Below, piece after piece: positions 1 through 11,169 of a stretch of 64,000 nucleotides of DNA (its first letter is position 1; every line of letters starts with the position of its first letter). The stretch spans positions 1 through 64,000 of the forward strand of contig JAPEHQ010000004.1 in the NCBI GenBank assembly GCA_027405735.1, given 5' to 3'. Position numbers and translations under genes: made by a program. The DNA comes from Mucor racemosus. Taxonomy: Eukaryota; Mucoromycota; Mucoromycetes; Mucorales; Mucoraceae. The notes under the pieces were generated by a model that ran no database searches, was not told the origin of the DNA, and saw nothing but the letters and a program-made list of their open reading frames with translations.

Positions 1-119
1 AACCCTAACCCTAACCCTAACCCTAACCCTAACCCTAACCCTAACCCTAACCCTAACCCTAACCCTAACCCTAACCCTAACTAACCCTAACCCTAACCCT
101 AACCCTAACCCTAACCCTG
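1..119. repeat. Telomere, (CCCTAA)n / (TTAGGG)n
   Basis: Nearly perfect tandem AACCCT hexamers run from the first base to about 119, with one slipped unit near 79-84 and degeneration from about 115. The C-rich strand reads 5'->3' into the chromosome, so position 1 is the chromosome-end side. TTAGGG-type repeats are the usual telomere sequence of many filamentous fungi. Confidence 0.98.
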
Positions 120-714
120 ACCTTAACCCTATAGCCTAATCTTATCCCTAATCGTAATCCTGTCCCTAACCGTAGCCTTATTCCTAACTTTATTCCTAAT
201 TCTAATCCTAACCCTATTTCTGCTCTTAATGCTAATTTTAAATCCGTTCCTAATCATAAATACTAAATTTATTTTGTCTATTATACTAAGCATAATCTTA
301 ATCATAATCCTAATCGTGATATTTATATTATATCTATGTTTAAGACTGGTTTTAAATTCTAGCCCTATATTCTATTATTTGTCTTAATATTGTTTCTATT
401 TTAGTTCCTATCTCTGATCATAGTTATATATATGTGGTTTAAATTTATTATAAGCTTAATCTTGTTACCTTTTTCTATGCATTAGTTTATTTGTAAGTCT
501 AAGGTTAACCTTTTGTCTATACCTGACTTAGTATTAATCCTAATTTTTTATGCTTAATATTCTATTTGTCTTTATTGTTAATCCTAATTCTACTCTTATT
601 ATTATTTTTATTACTAATCATTTTCATGTTCATACTTATAATATTATTCCTATTATTAACGCTAATTCTGATTTTGTTCATAATTTTAGTATTATCCCTG
701 ATTTATATACCTAA

Positions 715-716
<2 letters not shown>
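120..716. repeat. Degenerate telomere-proximal DNA
   Basis: AT-rich DNA still carrying many corrupted hexamers of the CCTAAT / CCTAAC kind, spaced in rough 6-bp register and becoming rarer away from the telomere. It looks like decayed telomeric repeat. The open frames here are low-complexity Leu/Ile strings from pyrimidine-rich DNA and are not genes. Confidence 0.75.
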
Positions 717-997
<281 letters not shown>

Positions 998-1507
998 ATA
1001 ATTTATTATAATGTTTTATATTGTAATATGATGTAGTTTCGTTTTAATATATATAGTAATGTAATCTATTCTATCTTATTATGATTTAGTATATTGTAAT
1101 GTAATATGATATAATGTAATATAATGTTTTTGTTTATGTTTTGTTATTTTTGTTTATATGTATATTCTATATTTTGGTAATCTTAATGTTTCCTAATTTG
1201 GTAATGTTTGTTCTCCTTGCATGCTTATATATATATACCTAATTCAACATTGCGAATTCAATGGTGCTATTTATTTTTGTCTATTATTACCTTTTTTTTT
1301 TTTTTTTTTTTTTTCAATCTAATAATAGTTACTTAATTATGTTATTATTATTATTATACCCTCACTCTAATACCCTATCTCTATGTTATTTATGTTATCC
1401 TTTGTTATATAATGATCTTATTTTATTTTTATTTTATTTATTTGTTTATTTTGTTTATTTTTATTACACTGATTTTCTTCGTTAATTTGTTATATACCTA
1501 CCGTGAT
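998..1507. other. AT-rich subtelomeric spacer
   Basis: TAATGTAATAT-like simple sequence, a 20-nt poly-T near 1291 and scattered CCTAAT-like hexamers. No coding signal is seen on either strand. Confidence 0.6.
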
Positions 1508-1722
1508 CCTAATCCTCATCCTGTTCCTAATCCTCATCCTGTTCCTAATCCTCATCCTGTTCCTAATCCTCATCCTGTTCCTAATCCTCATCCTGTTCCT
1601 AATCCTCATCCTGTTCCTAATCCTCATCCTGTTCCTAATCCTCATCCTGTTCCTAATCCTCATCCTGTTCCTAATCCTCATCCTGTTCCTAATCCTCATC
1701 CTGTTCCTAATCCTCATCCTGA
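1508..1722. repeat. 18-bp minisatellite, about 12 copies
   Basis: Eleven exact copies and a partial twelfth of an 18-bp unit made of three related hexamers (CCTAAT, CCTCAT, CCTGTT). The hexamer register and the CCTAAT member suggest the unit grew out of telomere-like repeats. Because 18 is divisible by 3, several frames stay open (PNPHPV, LILILF, RMRIRN periodicities). These frames are not credible genes. Confidence 0.96.
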
Positions 1723-2280
1723 CCCTCATCCTAATATTAACCCTGTTTTGTTGTTTATTTATTTATTTATCTATCCCTAACCCTTCATCATCATCATTAT
1801 CATTATCATCATCTTCTTCTTCTTCTTTTTTTTTCCATCTTCTTGTTTGTTATCATTATCTTCTTTATCATCATCATCATCTTTTTTTTTTTTTTTTTTT
1901 TTTTTATTTATTTATTATTATTTTTTTTTTCTTCTTCTTTGTCATCTTCATCTTTATATTCAGTGATATGTATTAATTTACTTGTTTATAATCATTCAAT
2001 GTTTCAGTTGTTATGCTGTAATTTTTCTCATATTTTTTTTTGTTCTTACTATTATTTATTCTATTTTGTATCTAACTTTGATATGAATGGCTTTTTTATT
2101 ATTATTATTTTGCGTTTATTTTTTTGGTTCATTGTATATATGTCGTAAAACAAAAAATTATAAAATGCATGTGGTTAAATATACTTATTTATATAGTCTT
2201 CTATAATTTATATATATATCCTTTTTATCTATTTTCTAATCATTATTTAATGTTTCATTGTATTCTCCCTTTAATGTTTC

Positions 2281-2322
<42 letters not shown>
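1723..2322. other. T/C-rich subtelomeric spacer
   Basis: CATCAT and TTCTTC simple repeats and long poly-T tracts (near 1882-1904 and 2281-2318). The plus strand is strongly pyrimidine-biased. No gene is seen. Confidence 0.6.
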
Positions 2323-2828
2323 ACCCTTTGATGTTTTATTCTTATTCTCTTTTTTAATGTTTTATTCTCATTTTCTTTTTAATGTTTCATTCTGATTCTA
2401 TTTCAATGTTTTTCTTCTAATTTTCATTTAATGTTTCATTCTGATTCTCTTTTAATGTTTTTTTTCTAATTTTCATTTAATGTTTCATTCTGTTTCTCTT
2501 TAAATGGTTTCTTCTAATTCTCATTTAATGTTTCATTCTGATTCTCTTTTAATGTTTTTCTTCTAATTTTCATTTAATGTTTCATTCTGATTCTCTTTTA
2601 ATGTTTTTCTTCTAATTTTCATTTAATGTTTCATTCTGATTCTCTTTTAATGTTTTTTTTCTAATTTTCATTTAATGTTTCATTCTGTTTCTCTTTAAAT
2701 GGTTTCTTCTAATTCTCATTTAATGTTTTTCTTCTAATTTTCATTTAATGTTTCATTCTGATTCTCTTTTAATGTTTTTTTTTCTTCTAATTTTCATTTA
2801 ATGTTTCATTCTAATTCTCGTTTAATGT
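2323..2828. repeat. 49-bp subtelomeric minisatellite
   Basis: Tandem copies built around TTTAATGTTTCATTCTGATT and TAATGTTTTTCTTCTAATTT. Successive CATTTAATG starts at 2522, 2571 and 2620 give a 49-bp period, with some half-unit or variant copies. The array ends about 20 bp before the stop codon of the helicase gene. Confidence 0.9.
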
Positions 2829-2849
2829 AAATATAAAATATAAAATATG

Positions 2850-5575
2850 TTAATGCAAGTAAAAAAAATTAAATAACATTGCAGTTATAATGAGATAGTT
2901 GTACATGTTGTGCTTGTTGTTTTTGGAAAATAACCATTTGTTAAATTCATCACGAGTATTTGGTACGTCGATTGTAAAATGTCTAAATATTGAATGGTTC
3001 TTATTGAAAAAATACCACCATCCAACGATGGGGTATTTGTCTTTAAGATAACCGATGTTACATCTGCCAACTGAACTACCAGCATGCAAGGGAATACCTT
3101 CGATCGACTCAACTGGCATGAGGCAAGAGAAGCAAATTTCATTTGTTTGAAATGTGTTGTCATATCTAAAACTATGGATCCTTTTTGTTTGTTAAATGAT
3201 TCAAATATAGTATCTTTTACACTTACTTTCTCTTGTATGGACATGTTTTTGACCCACAGCCAGAAGCAAAGCATTGTAAACAACGCCAGGGTTCAAATTT
3301 ACATCGTATTACTGGGCAAAGATAGAGTGGATGCTCCTCACCAATAATACTGCCCTCATTCTCTAACGAACTGTTAAAAAAGCAGAGCGGACAGACATTA
3401 TCAACAAAGAATTGATTGTATGATTGCATAGCATTCAACAAAACATTCTTTTCTACCAAATTAGCATTCATTGCTATAGTTTTTCTAGTAATCGATATAG
3501 AAGTGGAATCGGTAAATTGTAAAAAGTCTAGATTTTGAGGCTGTTGTTGATTTGATAAAGTAATAAATACTGACAGGTCCTCAGGGTTTTCACTATTATG
3601 CAAATTAAGAAAAGTTACATGCATATTTTTTTTTCTGCATTAACACAACATACCTTTGCTCGTGGCATACATCACATGGATGATTACCAGATTCACCAAA
3701 GCAACTAACAGGGTCTTTATCTACAAGAGAATTATATCCAAATCTTCTGCATTGTTTTTTATTCTAATGAATACTGATTAGTGATAATTTTTAAAAAAAA
3801 AATTTTAATTGACACAAATACCTTTACTACGGCAATGTATTTTTTCAATTGATCTTTAGCAACTTCAAATTGCAAGTCATTGTCTTTTGTAGCCTTATCA
3901 TACGATTGTAGTTTTTCAATGTCTTTTTCGTTGGTTATAGTGATACAATATGCCTTTTCGTTGTCCCTTCCACCACGACCCGCCATCTGAAGGTATTCCA
4001 ATCCACTGTATGCAATACCTGCATTAACCACAACCCTTACATTGTTTTTGTTGACTCCCATTCCGAAGCTTGAGGTAGCAACAATTACAAATGCCGTTTC
4101 TTCCATGAACTTTTTTTGATTTTCTTCCTTTTCAAAAGTATCCATTTTCCCGTGATATCCAACAGCAACCAGGCTTTGTGTGGACAATTTGTTTAAATGA
4201 AAAACCAGATTATCGATATCTTTGATCTCTCGAACGTATACGATAGTGGGTTTACGTTGTCGCAAGCAATGTTTTTGTATCCAAACCCAAACATAATTGG
4301 TGATCTCGATATTGTTATCAATCAATTTACAATAGAATACCAAATTTGGGCGGTTGGAGTTTTTGCGAACAACTGACATATTACCAAACATTTTGGATAG
4401 TTCTTGCTCGAGATAGTATGGCACGGTAGCAGAGAGTAAAATCCATGGAATTGAATTATATCTTCTGAACGATGGTAAATCATTGAAATGAGGGCGAAAG
4501 TCACTCCAAGATATAATCAAATGTGCCTCTTCCACAAAAATGGCAGTGATTTCGTTGCTTTGATACTTTTCATCTATAAAAGCCAATAGAGACAGGTCAG
4601 TGCACTGTTCTATAGCCAGAAACAAGATATCGGCATTTCTATCACTATTATCAGCATAATCTAACATGATACAAGCCAGTGTAAGTCTTTGTGTTTCTGT
4701 AAATAAATAGAAAAAAAAAAGAATACCTTTCCACGTAGTGTATGTGATTCCGGAATCCTGACAACGCCGTTTCAGATCAAATGTCAATGCCACAAGAGGG
4801 ACAATGACAATTGTCATCATGCGACGAGCAGGATTCTTTTTATAAATGTAAATTGGTAGCATATACACAAGGGTTTTCCCCGCCCCAGTTGGTAGCACAA
4901 TCAACATATCCTTCTTGATATTTAAAACTGCATTAATCGCGATTGCTTGCTCTGGGCAAGAGAATTTAGCATTATTGTCTTTTAAGAAACTACGCAATTC
5001 TGCCAAAAGTGCAAATGAAATAGGAGCTAGGTTGTTTACACATGCGTTAGGATGGAAAATACATGAAAATGTTCAAATATTTACCTGCGACAGCATAATT
5101 GACATTTGGAGCATTTATAATGACATTGTTTTCAACTGCAAAGTTATTGACAATTGTCAGAGCTTGATTTGAACGGGATTCATTATCACAACGAACTAGA
5201 AAAAAAAAACGATATTGTTAGTATTCAAGGATTAACTAGTAACTATTGTATTATAATTACGTTTGGAAAAGGGCCGATCACTTTCAATATCATGCAAATT
5301 GACTCTTTTGATTACAGTGCTTGATTTTGTTGGAATATCTGATGCAGCATAAGGAAGGTCTATTCAACTGATGAGCAAATCAAGTTTTAGTATATACATG
5401 AAATACTTACTCAACAATAATCCCCATTCTTTAGAGCAAAGCCAAAAGTTATGGAGTGCCTCTCTGCCAAGGTGTCTGAAATCACTGGTAGAATAACCGT
5501 AAAAACGGTTGCCAACAGATCTGCTATGAGCAGACTGCATATGCAAAGAAAGATTGAATCAGTTTTATCAAGTCA

Positions 5576-5617
<42 letters not shown>

Positions 5618-6078
5618 CCACAACAATATACCTGTTCATTATACATTAAACCGTCAATTTCTCTTGCTTGTCTCATATCTGCATATTCTGTGAGCTCTTG
5701 TGATTCTTCTTCGGTGAGAGTATGACCAGTAATCCTATCAAAGTGGGCAATCCAAACCCACATCAAGCATACAGCTATTTGTCTGTACATTGAAACTGTG
5801 ATTCGTGCATTAATAAATCTTGCCGAATATCTAAACAAGCATACATGTTGATTAGTATATACTTGTTTTTTTTCAAACGCAGTGTGATTCAAACCAATTT
5901 ACCTTGCTAAAGTATTAGTTACTTGAGTAGTGGAAAGTAGTTTACCATTTTCAACGAAAAGCATATCTCTATAGTTTGCTTTTATCTTGTTTCTTTCTAC
6001 ATCAGACATATTAGGATAAACATAGTCCACGCATAATCTAGGAACAAAATTGTTAAATCACTCCAATCATAATCAAAT

Positions 6079-6119
<41 letters not shown>

Positions 6120-7005
6120 CTCACTGTTCAATTGGTCTAACACAGACCAAGTAAGTTAGGAACATGGGAAGAAGATACTTTGGCAAAAATCTTGCCACCA
6201 ACATTTCTTGACCAGTTATGGCTTTTGACTTGTTGTAACTTTGAACCAACATAATAGTGTTATGCACAAAATATAAACTTCTGGTTCCTCCCTCATGGGG
6301 ATTACAGATGGTACTAGCCTCGGTGAGTTCAGACATTCTACTTGGCTGACCTGAAGTCAAGTGTACCAAGAGTAGCAACACTCTAACAAATTTACCACAG
6401 TCTTTCAACCAAGCACCAAAAGCGATAGGATTAGGAGTGCCATTTCCAGAAAAGAACTTGATGCACAAAGTAGGGTCGTTGTGGATTATATCCAGGATAT
6501 ACATTCTTGTTTTTTTAGCTGTCAACGTTGGGTTTGACAAATCGTTCTGAAATGAATAGCCAGTTTGTGTATTTTGCATCTTATCTGTGAATTCGGTTTC
6601 ATTTGGATTTGACGCATCAAGCAATTGTGGTAACGCTGATCCAAACAAAAGTTTATTAACCATGATACTATGGGCAAGGTTTGACAGATCAATAACCAGC
6701 TTACGCAGTTTATCCAATGAAAAACGCACCCCGTTGCAAGTTAAGCCTTCAAACCTGTTGTCATTGTCCCAAATAATGTTGGGAATAACAGAGTCATCGG
6801 CCAAGATTTCTCTTCCAAGTCGAAGAGCAGCAATATGGCTATTGAATGCTGTATTCTGATTATCCTGTAGCCAATAGAAATAATCATTGTATCCCTCTGA
6901 ACGGGATTGCTGCATATTCTCTCTTGCAGCTAAACCATTCTCAAGTTGTACGTCTTGAATTAATTGCTGCAAGCGATCGTTATTTGTCCCTGAAGATAAA
7001 GGCAT
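2850..7005 (-). CDS. Telomere-linked RecQ-type DNA helicase (10 exons)
   Basis: Superfamily 2 helicase of the type found beside fungal telomeres. Model: complement(join(2850..3171,3227..3592,3654..3763,3822..5026,5085..5195,5261..5359,5411..5534,5632..5830,5903..6037,6125..7005)). It gives 3552 nt, 1183 residues, with introns of 51-97 nt, all GT-AG and phase-consistent. Residues 1-293 hold a helical N-terminal region with the signature SGQPSRMSEL near 218-227. Walker A LPTGAGKT is at about 561-568. Motif II reads EEAH (about 682-685) where RecQ proteins have DEAH. Motif III is SAT. Motif VI QMAGRGGRD is near 863. A RecQ-like zinc module (CRRF...CFGE...CDVC) follows in the 110-nt exon, and then a Cys-rich tail. 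A possible 30-nt intron in exon 7 (from about 4730) was not spliced because the plus-strand copy has similar length there. Splicing is inferred only. Confidence 0.88.
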
Positions 7006-7194
7006 ATTTCAGGATTCTTGTTGTATATGTTTAAATTTGAATCAATAATTGAAAAAATAATACTATTAAAAAAGTACATGAATTAGGGGCGTTGTTTTTT
7101 ATGACCATATATGGCTTGCATCATATCACAGGCAAAACATTGGCCACTCGAGTATAATAAAATTAATAAAAAAAAAAATTAATAAAAAAATTAA

Positions 7195-7470
7195 GAAACT
7201 GTTATTGACGAAGGCGACCATGTTGATAATGCTTCTGATTCTACTCATGTAACAGACGATTATATGTCTGGCCATACAGACGATAATATGTCTGACTGTA
7301 CTGATGGCATTGAAAGTTCATAATGTAGTAAAGCGAAGGTATCAGCATACAGCGGGCCACCTTCACCCTCCAACAAGTCATTTTTAACCTCAAAACCTTC
7401 GCCCTCCAACAAGTCATTTTTAAACTCAAAACCTTCGCCCACCTTCGCCTACCTTCGCCGAGGCGAAGGT
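7195..7470 (+). repeat. 36-bp direct repeats and hairpin between divergent helicase copies
   Basis: About two copies of a 36-bp unit (CCTCCAACAAGTCATTTTTA core, 7361-7432) are flanked by CTTCGCC repeats that form an inverted pair (CCTTCGCC then GGCGAAGG, about 7451-7467). Just upstream (7201-7322) is a frame rich in Asp/Ser/Thr ending at TAA. The 36-bp period keeps frame, so this may be the wreck of the N-terminal coding region of the plus-strand copy. It lies in the 0.5-kb gap between two divergently oriented helicase copies. Confidence 0.6.
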
Positions 7471-7500
7471 ATGGATAGTCATTTACATAATACTGGTTAC

Positions 7501-9240
7501 AGGATCCTGAAGCAAAGTTCTCATGCTCGGAACAAGCAAGCGCAGTAAATGCGGTATTGAATGTGAAGAAAGATCTGTTGGTAGTCCTCCCAACTGGTGC
7601 TGGAAAAACGCTTGTGTTTTTGCTGCCTGTGTTTATTGAAAAAAATATGTGAACCGAAATATGATGACAATTGTTATTGTTCCTTTGGTAGCTTTGACTT
7701 TTAATTTGAAAAACAGATGCAACATGTCTAATATTACTTATACAACTTGGAAAGGTAGCTTATCATTTACACCAATATTAGATCATAAAAAATCACTTAA
7801 TATTATTCCCAATAAACTAGGAGCTGATAATACCGACGAAAACGCTGATATTTTGTTTCTTGCTGTAGAGCATTGTACTGATTTAAGTCTTCTGGCTTTT
7901 TTAGATGTTAAGCATAAAAAAAATGAGATAGCTCGAATAGTTCTGGATGAAGCTCACCTTTGTATCACTTGGGGGTCCTTCAGAACAGAATTCAACAACT
8001 TGGCCCAATTCAGACGTTATGCGTCAGTTCTGTGTACTCTTCTGTCAGCGACTGTCCCGGTATATTCGGAGGAAGAGTTCTCCAAAATGTTTGGTAATAT
8101 TAATGTTATCCGAAAATCATGTAATAGACCAAATTTGAGTTATACGTGCCATTTTGAAAAAGACATTAATTTAGCTGTCTTGAATCTTTTGAAATCAAAA
8201 TGCATCATGCAAAAACATGCTACAATTATATATGTTAGATATATTGACCAAGTTGATGAACTCGTAAAAAAATTAATATATTCTCAGACACTATTCAGGC
8301 TGTTGGCTATCATGCCAAAATGAATCAGACGCAAAAGAAAAATAGCCAAATGGCATTCATGAATGACAAGGTTCCTATCGTTGTTGCAACTTCCAGCTTT
8401 GATATGGGGATTGACAACAGCAATGTCCGATTTGTCATCCAAGCTGGTGCTAGCTATAGTGGCCCAGAGGCAATTCAAATGGATGGAAGAGCTGGTAGAG
8501 ATGGCCAAAAGGCTTATTACATCACTTTTAACAACCAAAGAGATTTGGATAAACTTGGCAGCTATCGTCCCAGTAATGACAATAGTTTGCAATTTTCCAT
8601 TGCTCAAGACCAGTTAAAAAGATACTTGAATATTCTCAAAGTATGTATATATATATATATATGAATCAAATTGCATTAAATCAACTTTTACTAGCTATTC
8701 TCAATAGAATGACAAACAGTGTAGACGATTTGGTCTCAATTCTCTTGTTGATCAGGTAGCAATTAGTTGTTTCAGTGACCTCTCAAATGAGCTATGTGAT
8801 GTGTGCTATAAGCAAAAGTAAGATACAACCACAAAATTTCACATTTGAAGACACTGATAATAATAACACGATAGAGAAAATCCAAGTCTTTCTGTATTAA
8901 CTGTACCATCAAATAACAGGGAATCCCACTTTTTAGAGTCACTGCAATTTTCAAATTCTATTTCTGTATCAATTACAAGAAAGACTATTGCTATTAATGC
9001 TGATTTGATAGAAAAAAGGCGCTATTAATTGCATTGCAAGACTATAACAGCCAATTTGCCTTTGACATTTGTTCCCTTTGCTTTTTCAACAAATTGTTGG
9101 AAAGCGACAGTGTTTCAATTGAAAACAATCAACATTCATTGCATTAGACTCTTGTTTAAAGAAGTTAAATACAGAAGAAGAAAACGATTGGAACAAATAA
9201 TTCCCTGTCATCATTTTTACATACTCACCTGTAACAAGAA
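7501..9240 (+). pseudogene. Decayed second RecQ-type helicase copy
   Basis: The plus strand encodes close relatives of exons 7-9 of the neighbouring helicase. Segments seen are FSCSEQAS...LPTGAGKTLVF (about 7506-7640), MMTIVIVPLVALTF through DEAH (VLDEAHLC, about 7944), SATVP, VATSSFDMG, QMDGRAGRD (about 8480), QCRRFG...CDVC (about 8708-8808) and CSLCFFN (about 9069). It is broken by a frameshift or stop near 7649 and a second frameshift near 8290, with more damage after 8810. The N-terminal half matching the first 500 residues of the intact copy is missing. It keeps canonical DEAH where the intact copy has EEAH. Confidence 0.9.
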
Positions 9241-9475
9241 AGCTTATCAAAAGAATCGAAATGAAGATACAGCAACTATCTATATCCTCAAATTCGCAAT
9301 CAAGACATACAAAAATGCCAAACAAAGACTCAGCCATTAAGAATCTATTCGACAAAAAAAACCTGGAGGATGAATATATTCGACAAAAAAAACTTGGAAG
9401 ATGAATATATTCGACAAAAAAAACCTGGAAGATGAATCTATTCGAAAAAACTAAACTGGAAGATACAATGGCCAT
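9241..9475 (+). repeat. Repeat shared with 12765-12965
   Basis: This stretch resembles 12765-12965 on the same strand. Both read as AATGAAGATA...AGCAAC, a CTCAAA...GCAATCA block, ACATACAAAAA, then CATTA(A/T)GAATC and CTTGGAAGAT. It begins where helicase homology ends and may be a fragment of a mobile element carried beside both loci. No function is recognised. Confidence 0.6.
9346..9445 (+). repeat. 31-bp tandem repeat, 3+ copies
   Basis: Units beginning TATTCGACAAAAAAAA start at 9346, 9377 and 9408, a 31-bp period. A degenerate fourth copy starts near 9439. Confidence 0.9.
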
Positions 9476-9661
9476 CAAAATTGTTCCAATATTTCCTAGT
9501 TTTGAGTTTAGTATGATTTTTCAGGTACAACAGATATATTTAGACTACGATATATTTTCGATCAGATTCTAGGCAGGAGATTACGGAGGCCAGTTCATTA
9601 CTTTGTAGTCATAATTCAATAGATATTTCTTGACTAAATTTGACGTATGCTTTGGATCATT

Positions 9662-9892
9662 GACGGATATCTTATCTTATATGAAGTTAGTATGTATCTT
9701 AAGAGAAAGCATAAATATAATGTTGCTTTTTCATGCAAAATGGAAAAGTTGCCTTCTTGATAATGTTTATTATATTTAATAATCATTTTAATTCATAAAG
9801 AAAGTTATAAAAATATGAAATCTGAAGATATACAAAAAAAAATAGGATATATATAGAAAATTAAAAAGATGTGAAAATTATAGATATCCGTC
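9662..9892 (+). mobile_element. MITE-1, 231 bp, 3-bp target-site duplication
   Basis: Short element with inverted ends GACGGATATC...GATATCCGTC, flanked on both sides by ATT (9659-9661 and 9893-9895). A second copy of the same 231-bp length lies in reverse orientation at 46569-46799, flanked by ATA. It has no coding capacity. The family is not assigned, although 3-bp duplications are typical of PIF/Harbinger-type elements. Confidence 0.9.
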
Positions 9893-10072
9893 ATTGTCAT
9901 GCTGGAAAATGATCTGATCACGACGAAGAGGAACTATCGCTATCGATATAATAAGTATATAATTCATTAGATAATAAAATAGTATTTGAAGATATAACTT
10001 TTTTCTAAAGTAAATATCTAATAAATTATTTTTAAAAAAGTTTCCAAACGTATCATTAATTAATTAATTGTA

Positions 10073-10760
10073 TCAATAAATAAATAAAAAGGTCAGGGAG
10101 GGTGTCTGACGTGTGAAGGTAAGCTTGTGCAACCTTCTGGACTGTGTGTGTGGTATCATGATGTTCTGGGGTTGTGAACATGCTTGATACGTGGTAGTGG
10201 AGCAGACCATTCCTCGAAGGCCTAATTTTTCAAAAGTATGATTGATAGTTAGCTCCAAATTCTCTTTAAAGATTTGCTTACGTTTCAAATACAAACCCGG
10301 CTTTTTCCATCAGAATTGAATCTATTACTTCTGGTCTCATCTGACCAAATCACCCTTCTCCAGTCATCGGAAGCACAATCCTTGCAAAGCTGACACCAGT
10401 CTAAGCGCTTTTTGATATTAGCCGGAGACAGCATAAATTTTTTAGACTTGACAATCACTCCGAAGCGGGGCTTTGGAGCGCTCTTTGGACGGTTTCTCGA
10501 CTTGCATTAACTCCCACATTACTCTCGAGTAGTTTTAAAATGTTACTTGCATTCTTGACTGCGTTTTTTGTTGCTTGGCAAACCAAAAACCTTTGATCAG
10601 ACTCAGACAGCAATTTAGGTCGACCGCCTTTAGACACATCCAAACTTGTGCAACGCTGTTTTTTAATGTTTTCCACAGCAGATTTACTTACATGCAATAT
10701 CTCTGCAACTTGGCGCACTGATTTACCGGTGTTTAAAAGGGTAATGATATCATTTCCTTA
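10073..10760 (-). pseudogene. Tc1/mariner transposase remnant
   Basis: Read on the minus strand, a helix-turn-helix region (about 10718 to 10455: RQVAEILHVSKSAVENI, then GRPKLL) leads into SPANIKKRLDWCQ and VIWSDETRSNRF near 10340. This is the first catalytic-Asp block of Tc1-type DDE transposases. The frame is interrupted near 10455 and 10285, and the second and third catalytic blocks are not recognisable, so it is a dead copy. Confidence 0.8.
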
Positions 10761-11169
10761 TTCTCAATAAGCCAAAGCGCCAAAATCTGTATACGAAATA
10801 TGAATTTTTTTTTTATTAAATTAGGTATTTATTTACTGATTTCCAAGTGTTCAAGATACTAGTACAAATTATGCTTCTACAATCACCGATTATCTAAAAA
10901 TCAAAAACCTCTCTCAAAACAGTCTCAATGCATATACTGCCCCAGGCAGGATATAAATATAACGGACCAATGAAATTCGAGATTTTTTAATTTAATATAA
11001 AAGGAAATTAATTGATCTTCCGAAATATATAAAATATGTCGTACTTTAAATATATTTGTTGTAACTGAAGATCATACTAAACTCAAAACTAGGATATATT
11101 AGAACAGAACTGACTACTGCTGATACGATATATTGTGTCCATAAAATCACCAAAGGTGGCTTGGATAAT
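10761..11169. other. AT-rich spacer between two transposase remnants
   Basis: AT-rich sequence containing the right arm of the inverted repeat pair described at 9490-11092. No coding signal is seen. Confidence 0.5.

Larger units (their letters stand above)
9490..11092. repeat. Inverted repeat pair (9490-9545 and 11040-11092)
   Basis: CCTAGTTTTGAGTTTAGTAT at 9497 recurs as its reverse complement at about 11072. The similarity extends some 50 bp (TATATCTGTTGTACCTGA versus TATATTTGTTGTAACTGA in the inverted sense). The arms enclose a MITE and the minus-strand Tc1-like pseudogene. They may be ends of a larger element or an inverted duplication scar. Confidence 0.7.

Noticed and set aside
1508..1722. 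CRISPR-like array
   Set aside because: The repeats are contiguous with no spacers, and the organism is eukaryotic.
1412..1976. Open frames PNPHPV-repeat and LILILF-repeat on + and RMRIRN-repeat on -
   Set aside because: All arise from the 18-bp minisatellite, which is open in several frames because 18 is a multiple of 3.
3635..3653. A 19-nt intron between helicase exons 8 and 9
   Set aside because: It is too short for splicing. The next AG, at 3593-3594, gives a 61-nt intron and also keeps frame.
4704..4733. A 30-nt GT...AG stretch in helicase exon 7 as an intron
   Set aside because: It is far shorter than the other introns (51-97 nt). It reads through in frame, and the plus-strand copy has nearly the same number of residues there.
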